Shown here in pieces: positions 1 through 7,900 of a stretch of 17,240 nucleotides of DNA. The notes beneath the pieces were generated by a model that saw only the letters and a list, made by a program, of their open reading frames with translations, was not told the DNA's origin and did not search any database. Position numbers and translations under genes: made by a program. Positions within the stretch are counted from its first letter, which is position 1. Every line of letters starts with the position of its first letter. The DNA lies in assembly GCA_039923455.1 (NCBI GenBank), contig JBDTCS010000307.1, positions 1 to 17,240 of the forward strand, read 5' to 3'. The DNA is from JBDTCS01 sp039923455. GTDB taxonomy: Bacteria; Bacteroidota; Ignavibacteria; Palsa-1295.

Positions 1-788
1 ATATCGTAGATGCGTTAAACACCAAGGTAGATCCGAAGCACGAAGCTGCAAGACTCGCAATACTTGCACGTGATTCCACAAGAACGATCACGACAAATGC
101 CGGAGACACCTCTGAGATTATCGTACAAATACTCGACACCGTTCGGGGGGCCGAGAATCTCAACTCTATCGATCTGGAGATCACGTTTGATGACAATGTT
201 CTGACCAACGTATCTTGTACTCCGCAGAACGGATGGTCCATCGCCTCACAATCAAGTTCATTCGGCAAGACGAAGCTTCGCATTACGCAGCCACCGATAA
301 CAGCGGTCTCACCCGGCACAATCTTACTTAAAGTACAATATCGTGCGACAGTGGGCGATGTCGATCACACAACGCTCGAATTTTCGCGTGTGATATTTAA
401 TTCGCTTGATCCTGAATTCGAAGGATGTACGTTCGGCTCACTTACGGTCGATGGTGGTGTCGCGGTTCATGTGAATTCTGTTTGCGGCGATCCGACGATT
501 CGAAATTATTTGAATAAGTCACCAATACTCGGATCGCTCGCAATCTATCCTAATCCGACGAGTGGTGCGAACACGGAGTTGCATCTTGCGTTGGCGGAAG
601 TAGCGAATGTTCGCGTTCGCCTTTACGATGCAATTGGCAATGCGTTAACGGTAACGCAGTTCAGTGATCTCGGTGTTGGAGAACATTCGTTGCCGCTTGG
701 GATTGGCAACCGACCAAACGGTATGTATTACGCGATGATCGAAGTTGGCGGTGAGCGTGTGATGCGGAAGTTTATCGTGAACAGATAA
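1..788 (+). CDS. Secreted protein with C-terminal type IX secretion sorting domain (5' end outside window)
   Basis: The reading frame is open from base 3 at the window edge to the TAA at 786-788, so the true start lies upstream. About 261 residues are visible. The first part is beta-rich (for example NSIDLEITFDDNVLTNVS) and resembles cohesin-like or Ig-like modules of exported proteins; that resemblance is only suggestive. The last ~85 residues fit a Por/T9SS C-terminal sorting domain: an IYPNPTSG motif near 540-570, a VRVRLYDAIGN strand, a PNGMYYAMIE strand, and a basic end MRKFIVNR. In this family the domain directs the protein through the type IX system and is usually cleaved at the cell surface. 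A bidirectional terminator follows. The sorting domain is confident; the cargo's function is unknown. Confidence 0.85.
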   Translation, partial: IVDALNTKVDPKHEAARLAILARDSTRTITTNAGDTSEIIVQILDTVRGAENLNSIDLEITFDDNVLTNVSCTPQNGWSIASQSSSFGKTKLRITQPPITAVSPGTILLKVQYRATVGDVDHTTLEFSRVIFNSLDPEFEGCTFGSLTVDGGVAVHVNSVCGDPTIRNYLNKSPILGSLAIYPNPTSGANTELHLALAEVANVRVRLYDAIGNALTVTQFSDLGVGEHSLPLGIGNRPNGMYYAMIEVGGERVMRKFIVNR

Positions 789-803
789 AATTATCTAAAG
801 TAC

Positions 804-839
804 AAAAAAAAGGCAGGTACATCGTACCCGCCCTTTTTT
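804..839. terminator. Bidirectional intrinsic terminator between convergent genes
   Basis: An A-run (804-811) is followed by GGC-A-GGTAC (812-820), an ATC loop (821-823), GTACC-C-GCC (824-832) and a T-run (834-839). The stem has a single internal A/C mismatch. Because an A-run precedes and a T-run follows, the hairpin can end both the plus-strand T9SS gene (stop at 788) and the minus-strand tsf (stop at 857). Confidence 0.85.
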
Positions 840-856
840 ACTTTTAAAGAGTTAGC

Positions 857-1738
857 TTACGCTGCGGCAGCTTCTTCTGTGTGATGGTGATGCTTCTGCT
901 CACCAAGCTGCATGCGAATAAATCCGGTGACGGTTGTGGACGGACCATCTTCTTTCAAGAGATCGGTCACTGTCTTGCCGGCATCTTTGATGAAGCTCTG
1001 TTCGAGCAAGCAATTATCCTGATAGAACTTCTCAAGCTTACCTTTTGCGATACGCTCGATGAATTCTTCTTTCTTGCCTTCGTTGCGTGCCTGCGTTTTG
1101 TAGATCTCGATCTCCCTATTTGCAGTTTCCGTGTCGACGCTTGTACGGTCGAGGGCGAGTGGATTCATCGCAGCGATCTGCATTGCGATATCACGACCGA
1201 GTATGTTTGCCTTGTCCGCGGTGGTACCTGTGATCGCGACGAGTACGCCAAGCTTCGAGCCCGGGTGAATGTAGCTCGTAACAAATCCCTCACCTGCTGT
1301 GAGCATCTCAAAGCGACGTGCTTCGAGTTTCTCGCCGAGGCGACCTGTTTGTGCACCAACTTCTTCGGAGATGGTTGCGCCGTTCGAAAGCTTCGTCATG
1401 AGGAAGTCTTCGTGCGAACCCGGATTGTTACCGAGTGCGTAGTCAGCGATCTCTTGTGCGAACTGCATGAAGGTCTCATTGCGCGCGACAAAATCTGTCT
1501 CGGTGTTTACTTCCGTGAGTAGGCCGCTGTGCTTGTCTTTGCTGATCGAAGCAACGATCACGCCCTCTTTGGCAACGCGGTCCGCACGCTTGGCAGCCGA
1601 AGCTGCGCCGCTCTTACGAAGCACATCGATCGCCTTATCTTCATTCCCTTCGGCAGCTTCTAAAGCCTTTTTGCAATCTGCCATTCCAGCTCCGGTGCGA
1701 TCGCGGAGGTGCTTTACCATTTCTGCTGTAATAACCAT
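857..1738 (-). CDS. tsf: Elongation factor Ts
   Basis: This 293-residue protein is the nucleotide exchange factor that regenerates EF-Tu-GTP in the cytoplasm during translation. The N-terminal UBA-like domain (residues 1-55) reads ITAEMVKHLRDRTGAGMADC, as in almost all EF-Ts proteins. The EF-Tu contact motif TDFVARN is at residues 81-87, and two core/dimerisation subdomains follow. The ATG start at 1738 puts the conserved helix at the expected position, although no clear Shine-Dalgarno precedes it. It lies 200 bases downstream of rpsB, the usual pairing. The C-terminus carries a run of four histidines followed by an acidic/alanine tail (HHHHTEEAAAA), which is unusual. Confidence 0.97.
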   Translation of the reverse strand: MVITAEMVKHLRDRTGAGMADCKKALEAAEGNEDKAIDVLRKSGAASAAKRADRVAKEGVIVASISKDKHSGLLTEVNTETDFVARNETFMQFAQEIADYALGNNPGSHEDFLMTKLSNGATISEEVGAQTGRLGEKLEARRFEMLTAGEGFVTSYIHPGSKLGVLVAITGTTADKANILGRDIAMQIAAMNPLALDRTSVDTETANREIEIYKTQARNEGKKEEFIERIAKGKLEKFYQDNCLLEQSFIKDAGKTVTDLLKEDGPSTTVTGFIRMQLGEQKHHHHTEEAAAA

Positions 1739-1809
1739 AGTATTCTAAATCTATAATCTGTTAAACTTTGCGTGTGGTCCCGATGCGTGACTCGTAGCAT
1801 CAAAGGAAA

Positions 1810-1861
1810 CGGCGAGGATGTTCTTAGGATGATCGATCACCTTTAGAAGAACAACTCGCCG
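1810..1861 (-). other. Long stem-loop in the rpsB-tsf spacer
   Basis: The spacer holds nested complementary arms. CGGCGAG (1810-1816) pairs with CTCGCCG (1855-1861), GTTCTT (1820-1825) with AAGAAC (1847-1852), and AGG (1826-1828) with CCT (1840-1842). The centre is the 10-base palindrome TGATCGATCA (1830-1839). No U-run follows on the minus-strand transcript, so it is unlikely to be a full terminator. It may be an attenuator, an RNase processing site or a stability element that sets the S2:EF-Ts ratio. That role is inference; the pairing is directly visible. Confidence 0.6.
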
Positions 1862-1938
1862 GCTGAATTCCTGTCCCGAATTCTTTTTCTGAATTCTTCG
1901 TGACTCTCGCTGACGGAGAGCAGAGCGCCCCTGATTCG

Positions 1939-2808
1939 TTATGCCGAAGCAGCCTCTGTTGCTGGTGCAGCTTCTGTTGCTGGTGCAGCTTCTGCTTCAA
2001 CAGGTGCATTAGCGGCCGGTGCAGCAACTGCGGTTGCGCGTTCGAAATCGAATGCTTCGATCGGCTCAGCATCCTTCATACGCTTCTCACGAGCGGTATT
2101 CGTCTCGCCCTCGACCTTCTTGGCCTTGGACTGAATACGACCGGCGTTTATCGCGTCAGCAAATGCATGTACAAAAAGTTGTACCGAGCGAAGTGCATCG
2201 TCGTTCGCAGGAATCGGGTAATCGACCAAGTCCGGGTCAACATTCGTATCGATAAGCGCGAAGATCGGAATACCGAGCGTACGTGCTTCTTTAACGGCGA
2301 TGTGCTCTTTCTTGATATCAATGATGAGCATCGCACCGGGAAGTCCGCGCATGTCGGTGATACCACCGAGCGTTGCATCGAGCTTCGCTTTTTCTCTGCT
2401 CATGAGCAGACGCTCCTTCTTCGTGAAATTCTCGATCGAACCATCTTCTTCCATCTTCTCGATCTGCTGCAAACGCTTCAGCGATTTGCGAATCGTAGCG
2501 AAGTTGGTGAGCATACCACCCGGCCAGCGGTCGATAGCGAAGAACTGCTGCGCACGAACAGCCTCGTCCTTGATAACCTGACGAAGCTGCTTCTTCGTAC
2601 CAACGAATAGGAATTTCTTGCCTTCGGCTGCGAGCTTCTCGGCTGCATCCAGCGCCTCTTCGGCGAGTTGTTGCGACTTCTTGAGATCGATGATATGGAT
2701 ACCGTTGCGTTCCATGAAGATGTAGGGTTTCATCTTCGGATTCCAACGACGTGTCAAATGCCCAAAGTGAGCACCGGCGGCTAGCAGATCTTCTAAACTG
2801 ATTCTCAT
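1939..2808 (-). CDS. rpsB: 30S ribosomal protein S2
   Basis: This 289-residue small-subunit protein binds the 16S rRNA head/body junction and is needed for S1 docking in many bacteria. The N-terminus ISLEDLLAAGAHFGHLTRRWNPKM and the segments FVGTKKQ, RWPGGMLTNF and IFALIDTNVDPDLVDYPIPANDDA are standard S2 signatures. The family core ends near residue 225. A ~60-residue tail follows that is rich in Ala, Glu and Pro, including tandem PATEAA units encoded by an 18-bp repeat. The ATG at 2808 fits the family N-terminus, with a weak AGAGAA upstream. The gene lies between rpsI and tsf in the conserved r-protein order. Confidence 0.97.
   Translation of the reverse strand: MRISLEDLLAAGAHFGHLTRRWNPKMKPYIFMERNGIHIIDLKKSQQLAEEALDAAEKLAAEGKKFLFVGTKKQLRQVIKDEAVRAQQFFAIDRWPGGMLTNFATIRKSLKRLQQIEKMEEDGSIENFTKKERLLMSREKAKLDATLGGITDMRGLPGAMLIIDIKKEHIAVKEARTLGIPIFALIDTNVDPDLVDYPIPANDDALRSVQLFVHAFADAINAGRIQSKAKKVEGETNTAREKRMKDAEPIEAFDFERATAVAAPAANAPVEAEAAPATEAAPATEAASA
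1958..1993 (-). repeat. Two perfect 18-bp tandem repeats in the 3' end of rpsB
   Basis: The units at 1958-1975 and 1976-1993 are identical (plus-strand GTTGCTGGTGCAGCTTCT). A degenerate partial copy lies at 1943-1957. In frame they encode alanine-rich PATEAA-type units of the S2 C-terminal tail. The length is a multiple of three, so copy number can change without breaking the frame. Confidence 0.85.
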
Positions 2809-2929
2809 GTAATGTTCTCTTGGTTTGTATTCCTCTACGTTTCCTTGGCTCTGTTATTCACCGATCGCTCGGCAAACAACCAACAGTGCCTTTTTTAGCG
2901 GAGACGTATGTGTGATAGTATAAAACAAT

Positions 2930-2983
2930 GAGTGATGCAAGTTTTCAAAGCTTCGAAAAGCCTTTGAAGAAAATGCATCACTC
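2930..2983. other. Nested inverted repeat between rpsI and rpsB
   Basis: The arms GAGTGATGCA (2930-2939) and TGCATCACTC (2974-2983) are perfect 10-base complements. Inside, TTCAAAG (2944-2950) pairs with CTTTGAA (2962-2968), and CTT/AAG can close a small inner loop. The structure sits in the 209-base rpsI-rpsB gap. On the minus strand it is followed by ATTGTTTTATACT, not a clean U-run. It could be an imperfect terminator for rpsI or a leader element for rpsB. The TATACT just downstream on the minus strand (near 2918-2923) could be a -10 element, but no good -35 is seen. Confidence 0.55.
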
Positions 2984-3017
2984 AAAAACTCATCTCTCAA
3001 TACCGAACAGGCATAGC

Positions 3018-3422
3018 TTAACGCTTGCTGAACTGGAAGCGCTTACGTGCCTTTGGCTGACCGTACTTCTTACGCTCGACCATACGAGGATCGCGTGTCA
3101 TAAGGTCTTCTTTGCGAAGCAACGTCTTGAACTCTTCGTTGATATCAACGAGTGCACGTGCGATGCCCAAACGAACGGCACCGGCTTGACCCGACGTTCC
3201 ACCACCCGAGACGTTTGCCGATACGCTGTAGGAGCCATGTGTGCTCGTGACCTTCAGCGGACGAACTACGTCGTCGCGATGCAACTCGCTCGGGAAATAG
3301 GTCTCAAAGGCGCGACCATTGATCTTCAGCTCTGCTGGCTTACCTTCGGCAACCGGCGTAAGATACACTCTTGCCGTTGCGTTCTTTCTGCGACCTACGA
3401 AAATATCAACTTGCCTTGCCAT
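3018..3422 (-). CDS. rpsI: 30S ribosomal protein S9
   Basis: This 134-residue small-subunit protein has a basic C-terminal tail that reaches the P-site tRNA. Family features are the start GRRKNATARVYL, the GGGTSGQAGAVRLGIARAL core and the terminal KRFQFSKR, whose final basic residues contact tRNA. The length is normal for the family. The ATG at 3422 begins MARQVDIFVGRRKNA. It follows rplM after 73 bases, the conserved L13-S9 pair, and is probably co-transcribed with it. Confidence 0.97.
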   Translation of the reverse strand: MARQVDIFVGRRKNATARVYLTPVAEGKPAELKINGRAFETYFPSELHRDDVVRPLKVTSTHGSYSVSANVSGGGTSGQAGAVRLGIARALVDINEEFKTLLRKEDLMTRDPRMVERKKYGQPKARKRFQFSKR

Positions 3423-3456
3423 CGAAACTCTGTTTATTCAAAACCAGATAAAAAAC

Positions 3457-3482
3457 TCTTCGTAACCTTTCAGTCACGAAGA
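3457..3482. other. Small hairpin in the rplM-rpsI spacer
   Basis: TCTTCGT (3457-3463) and ACGAAGA (3476-3482) are perfect 7-base complements around a 12-base loop. It lies just after the rplM stop on the minus strand, with TTACGTAA next to it. There is no adjacent U-run, so termination is not well supported. It may be a processing or partial attenuation site. Confidence 0.35.
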
Positions 3483-3495
3483 CTTACGTAAATTT

Positions 3496-3951
3496 TTAGC
3501 TAAGCTTGTAGGCAACTGGTGCCTGTGCTTCATGCGGATGCTCTGCAGCCGGATAGATCTTCAACTTCATGAGCGTCTTGTGCCCAAGCGAATTCTTCGG
3601 AAGCATACCTTTGACCGCTTCTTCTACGATCTTCTCAGGCTTCTTCGCGATGAGTTCTTTGAACTTCTCCCAACGTCCACCACCCGGATAGAGTGTGTTG
3701 TGATAATATTCCTTCTGATCCATACGCTTTCCGGTCAACTGGATCTTTGCGGCGTTGATCACAATCACGAAATCGCCCGTATCAACGTGCGATGTGAACT
3801 GCGGCTTGTGCTTGCCACGCAAGAGACGTGCGACCTCTGTCGCCAAACGTCCGACGGTTGCGCCTTCGGCATCCACAACAAACCACTTACGCTCTATTTC
3901 GCCCTCTTTTGCGGAATATGTCCGCATAAAGGTTGTATCTTTCTTTCCCAC
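3496..3951 (-). CDS. rplM: 50S ribosomal protein L13
   Basis: This 151-residue large-subunit protein is an early 23S rRNA assembly protein. Signatures are WFVVDAEGATVGRLATEVARLLRGKHKP, the HVDTGDFVIVINA segment, YHNTLYPGGGRWE, the GMLPKNSLGHKTLMKLKIY helix and the EHPHEAQAP tail. I chose the GTG at 3951 because TAGGGA lies 8 bases upstream and because the resulting MGKKDTTFMRTYSAKEGE aligns with the usual Chlorobi/Bacteroidota N-terminus. An internal ATG at 3927 would shorten it by eight residues. It is the first gene of the minus-strand ribosomal block. Confidence 0.96.
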   Translation of the reverse strand: MGKKDTTFMRTYSAKEGEIERKWFVVDAEGATVGRLATEVARLLRGKHKPQFTSHVDTGDFVIVINAAKIQLTGKRMDQKEYYHNTLYPGGGRWEKFKELIAKKPEKIVEEAVKGMLPKNSLGHKTLMKLKIYPAAEHPHEAQAPVAYKLS

Positions 3952-4305
3952 GATGTGGATCCCTACTTAAGAAATTGAATTGGAAAAATCGGGTTTGTCG
4001 CCAAAAACCTTAGTAAAACAGGCAACATTTGACTATCCCCGGTCGGCAGAATTCAGCCCGTGAATAAGGCAATAAGGCCGCCGAAAGTTCCGATTTTCTT
4101 CGTTTCAAGGGCAATAATCGAAATGATTGAGATTGAGAGTGTCGCCAAAAGCCTCCAATTAGAAAGCTAATTTGGAACACTTATAGCCAAAAGGTGTCCG
4201 GAAGCAACCAAAAATTAGAGTTATGGCTCCAAAGTGAGCATTTTCAGCATTTTTGCTGTTGGGACGCAAGAAATAAACTCATTATTACCTATTATCATCA
4301 CTACC
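3952..4305. other. Divergent spacer between rplM and the DUF4149 gene, with short repeats
   Basis: About 350 bases with no convincing gene separate two divergently read genes, so both promoters should lie here. Visible structure: GTCGCCAAAAACCT (3997-4010) and GTCGCCAAAAGCCT (4141-4154) form a 14-base direct repeat with one mismatch, 144 bases apart. AATAAGGC occurs twice in tandem (4063-4078). TCCAATTAG/CTAATTTGGA (4154-4162/4167-4176) is a near-perfect inverted repeat. I could not place a confident -35/-10 pair on either strand. Confidence 0.5.
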
Positions 4306-4800
4306 ATGATCTTTTCGATTCTTAAATCGCTTTCGCTTGGGGTTTGGCTCGGCGCTCTATTAATGTTGGGTATCGCAGTTGCTGGGCCAATATTTCAGCA
4401 GTCGCCTTCGAAGACGCTCGCCGGGACGATAAATGGGATCATCTTGGGTAGGATGAATAATATCGAGTGGGTCTGCGGAAGCATCGCGTTCTTGGGCTCG
4501 CTGGTGTTGCTTGTGCTCAATTGGTCGGGCGAGATTCGTACGCTAAGGATCGTGGAGTCCGGGGCGATACTTGTGATGCTCGGATTGCTTTGGGTTTATT
4601 CCGGTAGCATGACGAATCGGATGACGGAGTTACGCGGGGTGATCAAAGATTTCGATCACCCGATCCAGACAACCGAGTACGTTCAGGCAAAAGCAGAGTT
4701 CGACGATCTGCATCATACCTACACGCGCCTCGTCGGAATTAACATGATGCTGATCGTTGGGACGTTCGTCGTTTCAATGATCACGGCAGTCCGAAAGTGA
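4306..4800 (+). CDS. Four-helix membrane protein, DUF4149/TMEM205-like
   Basis: From the ATG at 4306 this gives 164 residues. An in-frame GTG at 4234 would add 24 residues, but that extension looks atypical and neither start has a clear Shine-Dalgarno. The opening LSLGVWLGALLMLGIAVAGPIF, then a short segment with NGIILGRMNNIEWVCG, resembles the DUF4149 pattern of a first helix followed by a conserved loop and an E-W pair at the start of helix 2. Four hydrophobic stretches are visible, with an acidic/His loop (DFDHPIQTTEYVQAKAEFDDLHH) before the last. It should sit in the inner membrane; its function is unknown. It is convergent with the small zinc-ribbon gene, stops 20 bases apart. Confidence 0.75.
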   Translation: MIFSILKSLSLGVWLGALLMLGIAVAGPIFQQSPSKTLAGTINGIILGRMNNIEWVCGSIAFLGSLVLLVLNWSGEIRTLRIVESGAILVMLGLLWVYSGSMTNRMTELRGVIKDFDHPIQTTEYVQAKAEFDDLHHTYTRLVGINMMLIVGTFVVSMITAVRK

Positions 4801-4805
4801 ACTGC
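4786..4805. terminator. Weak inverted repeat at the convergent gene ends
   Basis: GCAGT (4786-4790) and ACTGC (4801-4805) are complementary across a 10-base loop. It overlaps the DUF4149 stop and lies just beyond the zinc-ribbon stop at 4821. The stem is short and no T-run follows on either strand, so it is at best a weak terminator. Confidence 0.2.
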
Positions 4806-4820
4806 TAATGTGAGAGAAAG

Positions 4821-4991
4821 TTACATCTCGAGTTTCATCGTGAACTCCCGGCCGCACTTGGAGCACTTGTAGACGGCAGTGATCCAGTTATAGGTTTCAT
4901 CGTACATCACTTCGAAGAGCTCGCCTTTGCATTCGGGGTGAATGCATTTCGATAGCTCGACCTCATATTTCCGTTCTTCGCCTTCTTTCAT
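4821..4991 (-). CDS. Small zinc-ribbon protein downstream of bchH
   Basis: This 56-residue protein starts with ATG at 4991 and ends with TAA at 4821. It begins 2 bases after the bchH stop, and GAGGAA (overlapping the end of bchH) lies 5 bases before the ATG, one of the best Shine-Dalgarno sites in the window. It has two cysteine pairs: CIHPEC (Cys16, Cys21) and CSKC (Cys43, Cys46), spaced as in a zinc ribbon, with a lysine/glutamate-rich start MKEGEERKYEVELS. I do not recognise a named family. The position suggests co-translation with the chelatase operon. It could be a regulator, an assembly factor or an unrelated passenger. Confidence 0.8.
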   Translation of the reverse strand: MKEGEERKYEVELSKCIHPECKGELFEVMYDETYNWITAVYKCSKCGREFTMKLEM

Positions 4992-4993
4992 TG

Positions 4994-7900
4994 TTATTCC
5001 TCTGATTCAATTGCGTATACAATTCCTTCCATTTCATCTTCAAGCTCATCGGTGACGTTGCCAAGTTTCTCAAGTTTATCCTGTGAGGCACTCCAAAATC
5101 CTCGTGCGTTCGCCTCACTCAATCGCTCAAGCATCCCTCGGAATGAATCAGCATTTGCTGATTGCATCCTGTCGCGCATCGCATCATCACCAACGAAATT
5201 CTCAAACACTTCATCGTAGAACCACGACGGCACTGCATTCGCGGTGGCACTCCAACCGTAGTTGTAATCGACGCGCTTCTTGATCTCCTCTACTCCCTCG
5301 AAGCCGTGCTTGAGCATACCTTCGTACCATTTCGGATTGAGGAGCTTCGTCTGTGCTTCGAGCTGCACTGTCTCTTCCAACGTTCGAACAACTCCGTAGG
5401 CAGTCGTGGTATCTGCGACAAATGCATTCGGCGCCTTGCCTCGTGAGACCGTCGCGAGATTTGTGATGCCGCCTAAGTATTCATAATAATGATCGACATC
5501 CGAAATTCCGATCTCGGAAGAATCGAGATTTTGAAACGTAACGTCGATATACTTTGAGAGCGCTCTTAATACTTCCGGCGCACGAACAACTTCTCTGCGT
5601 TTACCGAATGCGAATCCCTTGCGTTTCGAGAAAATACCTGCGAGATCCTTTTGCTCCTCCCAATTGCCGCTCATCACCATGTAGTCCACGTTGGTACCGT
5701 AGGAGCCGCTCGCATTCGAGAATACTCGGAATGCTGCCTCGCCTTCGTTCATACCTCCGGCAACAAGTTCACGTTTGTGCTTTCGAACAAAATTCTCCTC
5801 ATCTGTTTCATTCAGACTAGCGACCATTCGAACAGCTTCGTCGAGTAATTCCATTTGCAGACCAAACAGATCGCGAAATATTCCCGAAACAGTGAAGACG
5901 CAATCAATACGTGGACGCCCAAGTTCTTTGATCGGGATCACTCGAATGCGCGTCATATTTCCAAGCGCATCCGGCTCGATCTCAACACCAAGCAAGTAAA
6001 ACGCTTGCGCGACAGCCTCACCAGCGGTCTTGATATTATCGAGTCCCCACAACACCATTCCAATACACTCCGGATACGCACTACCACTCGCTGCTCGCGA
6101 TCGAGTGAGCAACTGCGCGACCGTTTGCTTTGCCAATCGAACTGCGAGCGCTGAGGGAATCGCATTGGGATTGAGTGATGTGATATTACGTCCTGCCGGA
6201 AGAGATTTCGGTACGCGCAACACATCACCACCAGGACCTGGCTCTATAAACTCACCACGCAAAGCACGAATGATCGGTTCGATCTCATTTGTAGCCTGAG
6301 CACGCGCCGCAACATCGACAATGAACTCCAGCATTTTGCGATACTTTGATTCCGTCGCGCGAGTCTTCGAATATTTTTTACTTAGCCCGCGAATCCTGAC
6401 ATCGCTCGGTGTGACGAGTGCGGAAATAATTTCGGACACAGTCAATCTGATTGCTTTCTGCGCTTCATCCGCTAATTGGCTGAAGTTTGATTCGAAGTTA
6501 TCAAAAGCGAGTAGATCATGAAGCGACTCTAAGCCCAGCTCAGGACGTGCGAATGCGGCCATCTCTTCAAGCATATCCTGTAGCGTTGCAGGATCTACTC
6601 CTTCGTTGATCGTGCGAAGACCAAGCGGAATCAACCTACTCTCGATCTCTTGAAGTTGCTTGTCGATCGAACGAATGGGGTCTCCAGCTCGGGGTGCAAG
6701 ATGACACTCACTCCCCTTTTCAAGTATCAATTCCGTGAGCGCATCGCGTTTATTCTTTGGAGCGTCGTCTGAAAGACTTTGATAATCCTGTATCAGGCTT
6801 CGCAACTCCGCAAGACTCTTGTACGATCCCGCTCGCACACTTGACGGCGCGAGATAACTGATGAGCGTCGCGTAGGAACGTCGCTTTGCGATCGCGGCTT
6901 CGCTGGGATTATTGACAGAATATAAATAGAGGTTCGGAACGTCACCGATCAAAGTCTGTGGCCAACATGTATCGGATAAGCCTGCATGTTTGCCCGGCAT
7001 AAACTCAAGCGCGCCATGTGTACCGAAGTGCAGAACAGCGTCGGCCTTCCATATATGGTTCAGGTATGCATAGAACGCAGCGAAGCCATGATGCGGAGTC
7101 GCGTTCTTTGCAAAGAGCAATCGCATCGGATCACCTTCGTATCCGAATCCGGGCTGCACGCCGATGAACAAATTTCCAAAATGTTTACCTTGCACGAGCA
7201 ATGACTCACCATCGGAGTTTATCTCACCCGGTGGTTCTCCCCACTCATTTGCAATCTCGCGCCAACGCGGCACCAAGCGTTCATACTCGCGTTTTGGAAT
7301 TTTTGCACAAACATTTAGATGCGTTGAACTCGCGGCATGTGTTTCGCCTTCACCAAGTACAGCACGCAAAAGCTCGCGCGAATCAGCGGGCAGATCGATC
7401 GTGTATCCTTCGGATTTCATTCGCGTAATCAAGCGAAAGGCGGATTCGAATACATCGAGATATGCAGCAGTCCCAACAGCACCACGAGCTGGAGGAAAAC
7501 AAAACACGACGAGTGCGACGCGTTTATCACTGTTTGGCTTGTGCTTCAACTCCAATCGCTTTGCAACTCGACTAACGAGTAGCTGCGCATTCGCCGGTAT
7601 CAATTGTTTGCCATTAGCGCCATCACTTGATGCGATCACGATCGGCTCGATTGCGCCATCGAGTTCTGTCAGAGCAATATTCGTTGCGACCTGCACCGGT
7701 GAAAGTCCCTGCCTCGATTGCTCCCATTCACTGAGCGATTGATGTGTCAGAGTAACGGTTGAATAATACGGGACATTCAACATGTGCAACGCCTCGGAAG
7801 CCTTCTCAGACTCACTGCGCACATGTCCACCGACAAGCGGAAATCCTGTGAGCGAAACAACCGCATCAACGAGCGCAACGCCTGCCTTTGATCTCCAATA

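Noticed and set aside
881..1522. 213-codon plus-strand frame opposite tsf
   Set aside because: It is antisense to EF-Ts, with cysteine-rich low-plausibility composition; a mirror of codon bias in tsf.
1900..2610. Long open frame on the plus strand opposite rpsB
   Set aside because: It lies wholly antisense to a certain ribosomal protein gene, is rich in Cys/Arg of shadow type, and has no recognisable domain.
7164..7742. 192-codon plus-strand frame opposite bchH
   Set aside because: It overlaps the conserved BchH coding region on the other strand and shows no motif or ribosome-binding site.
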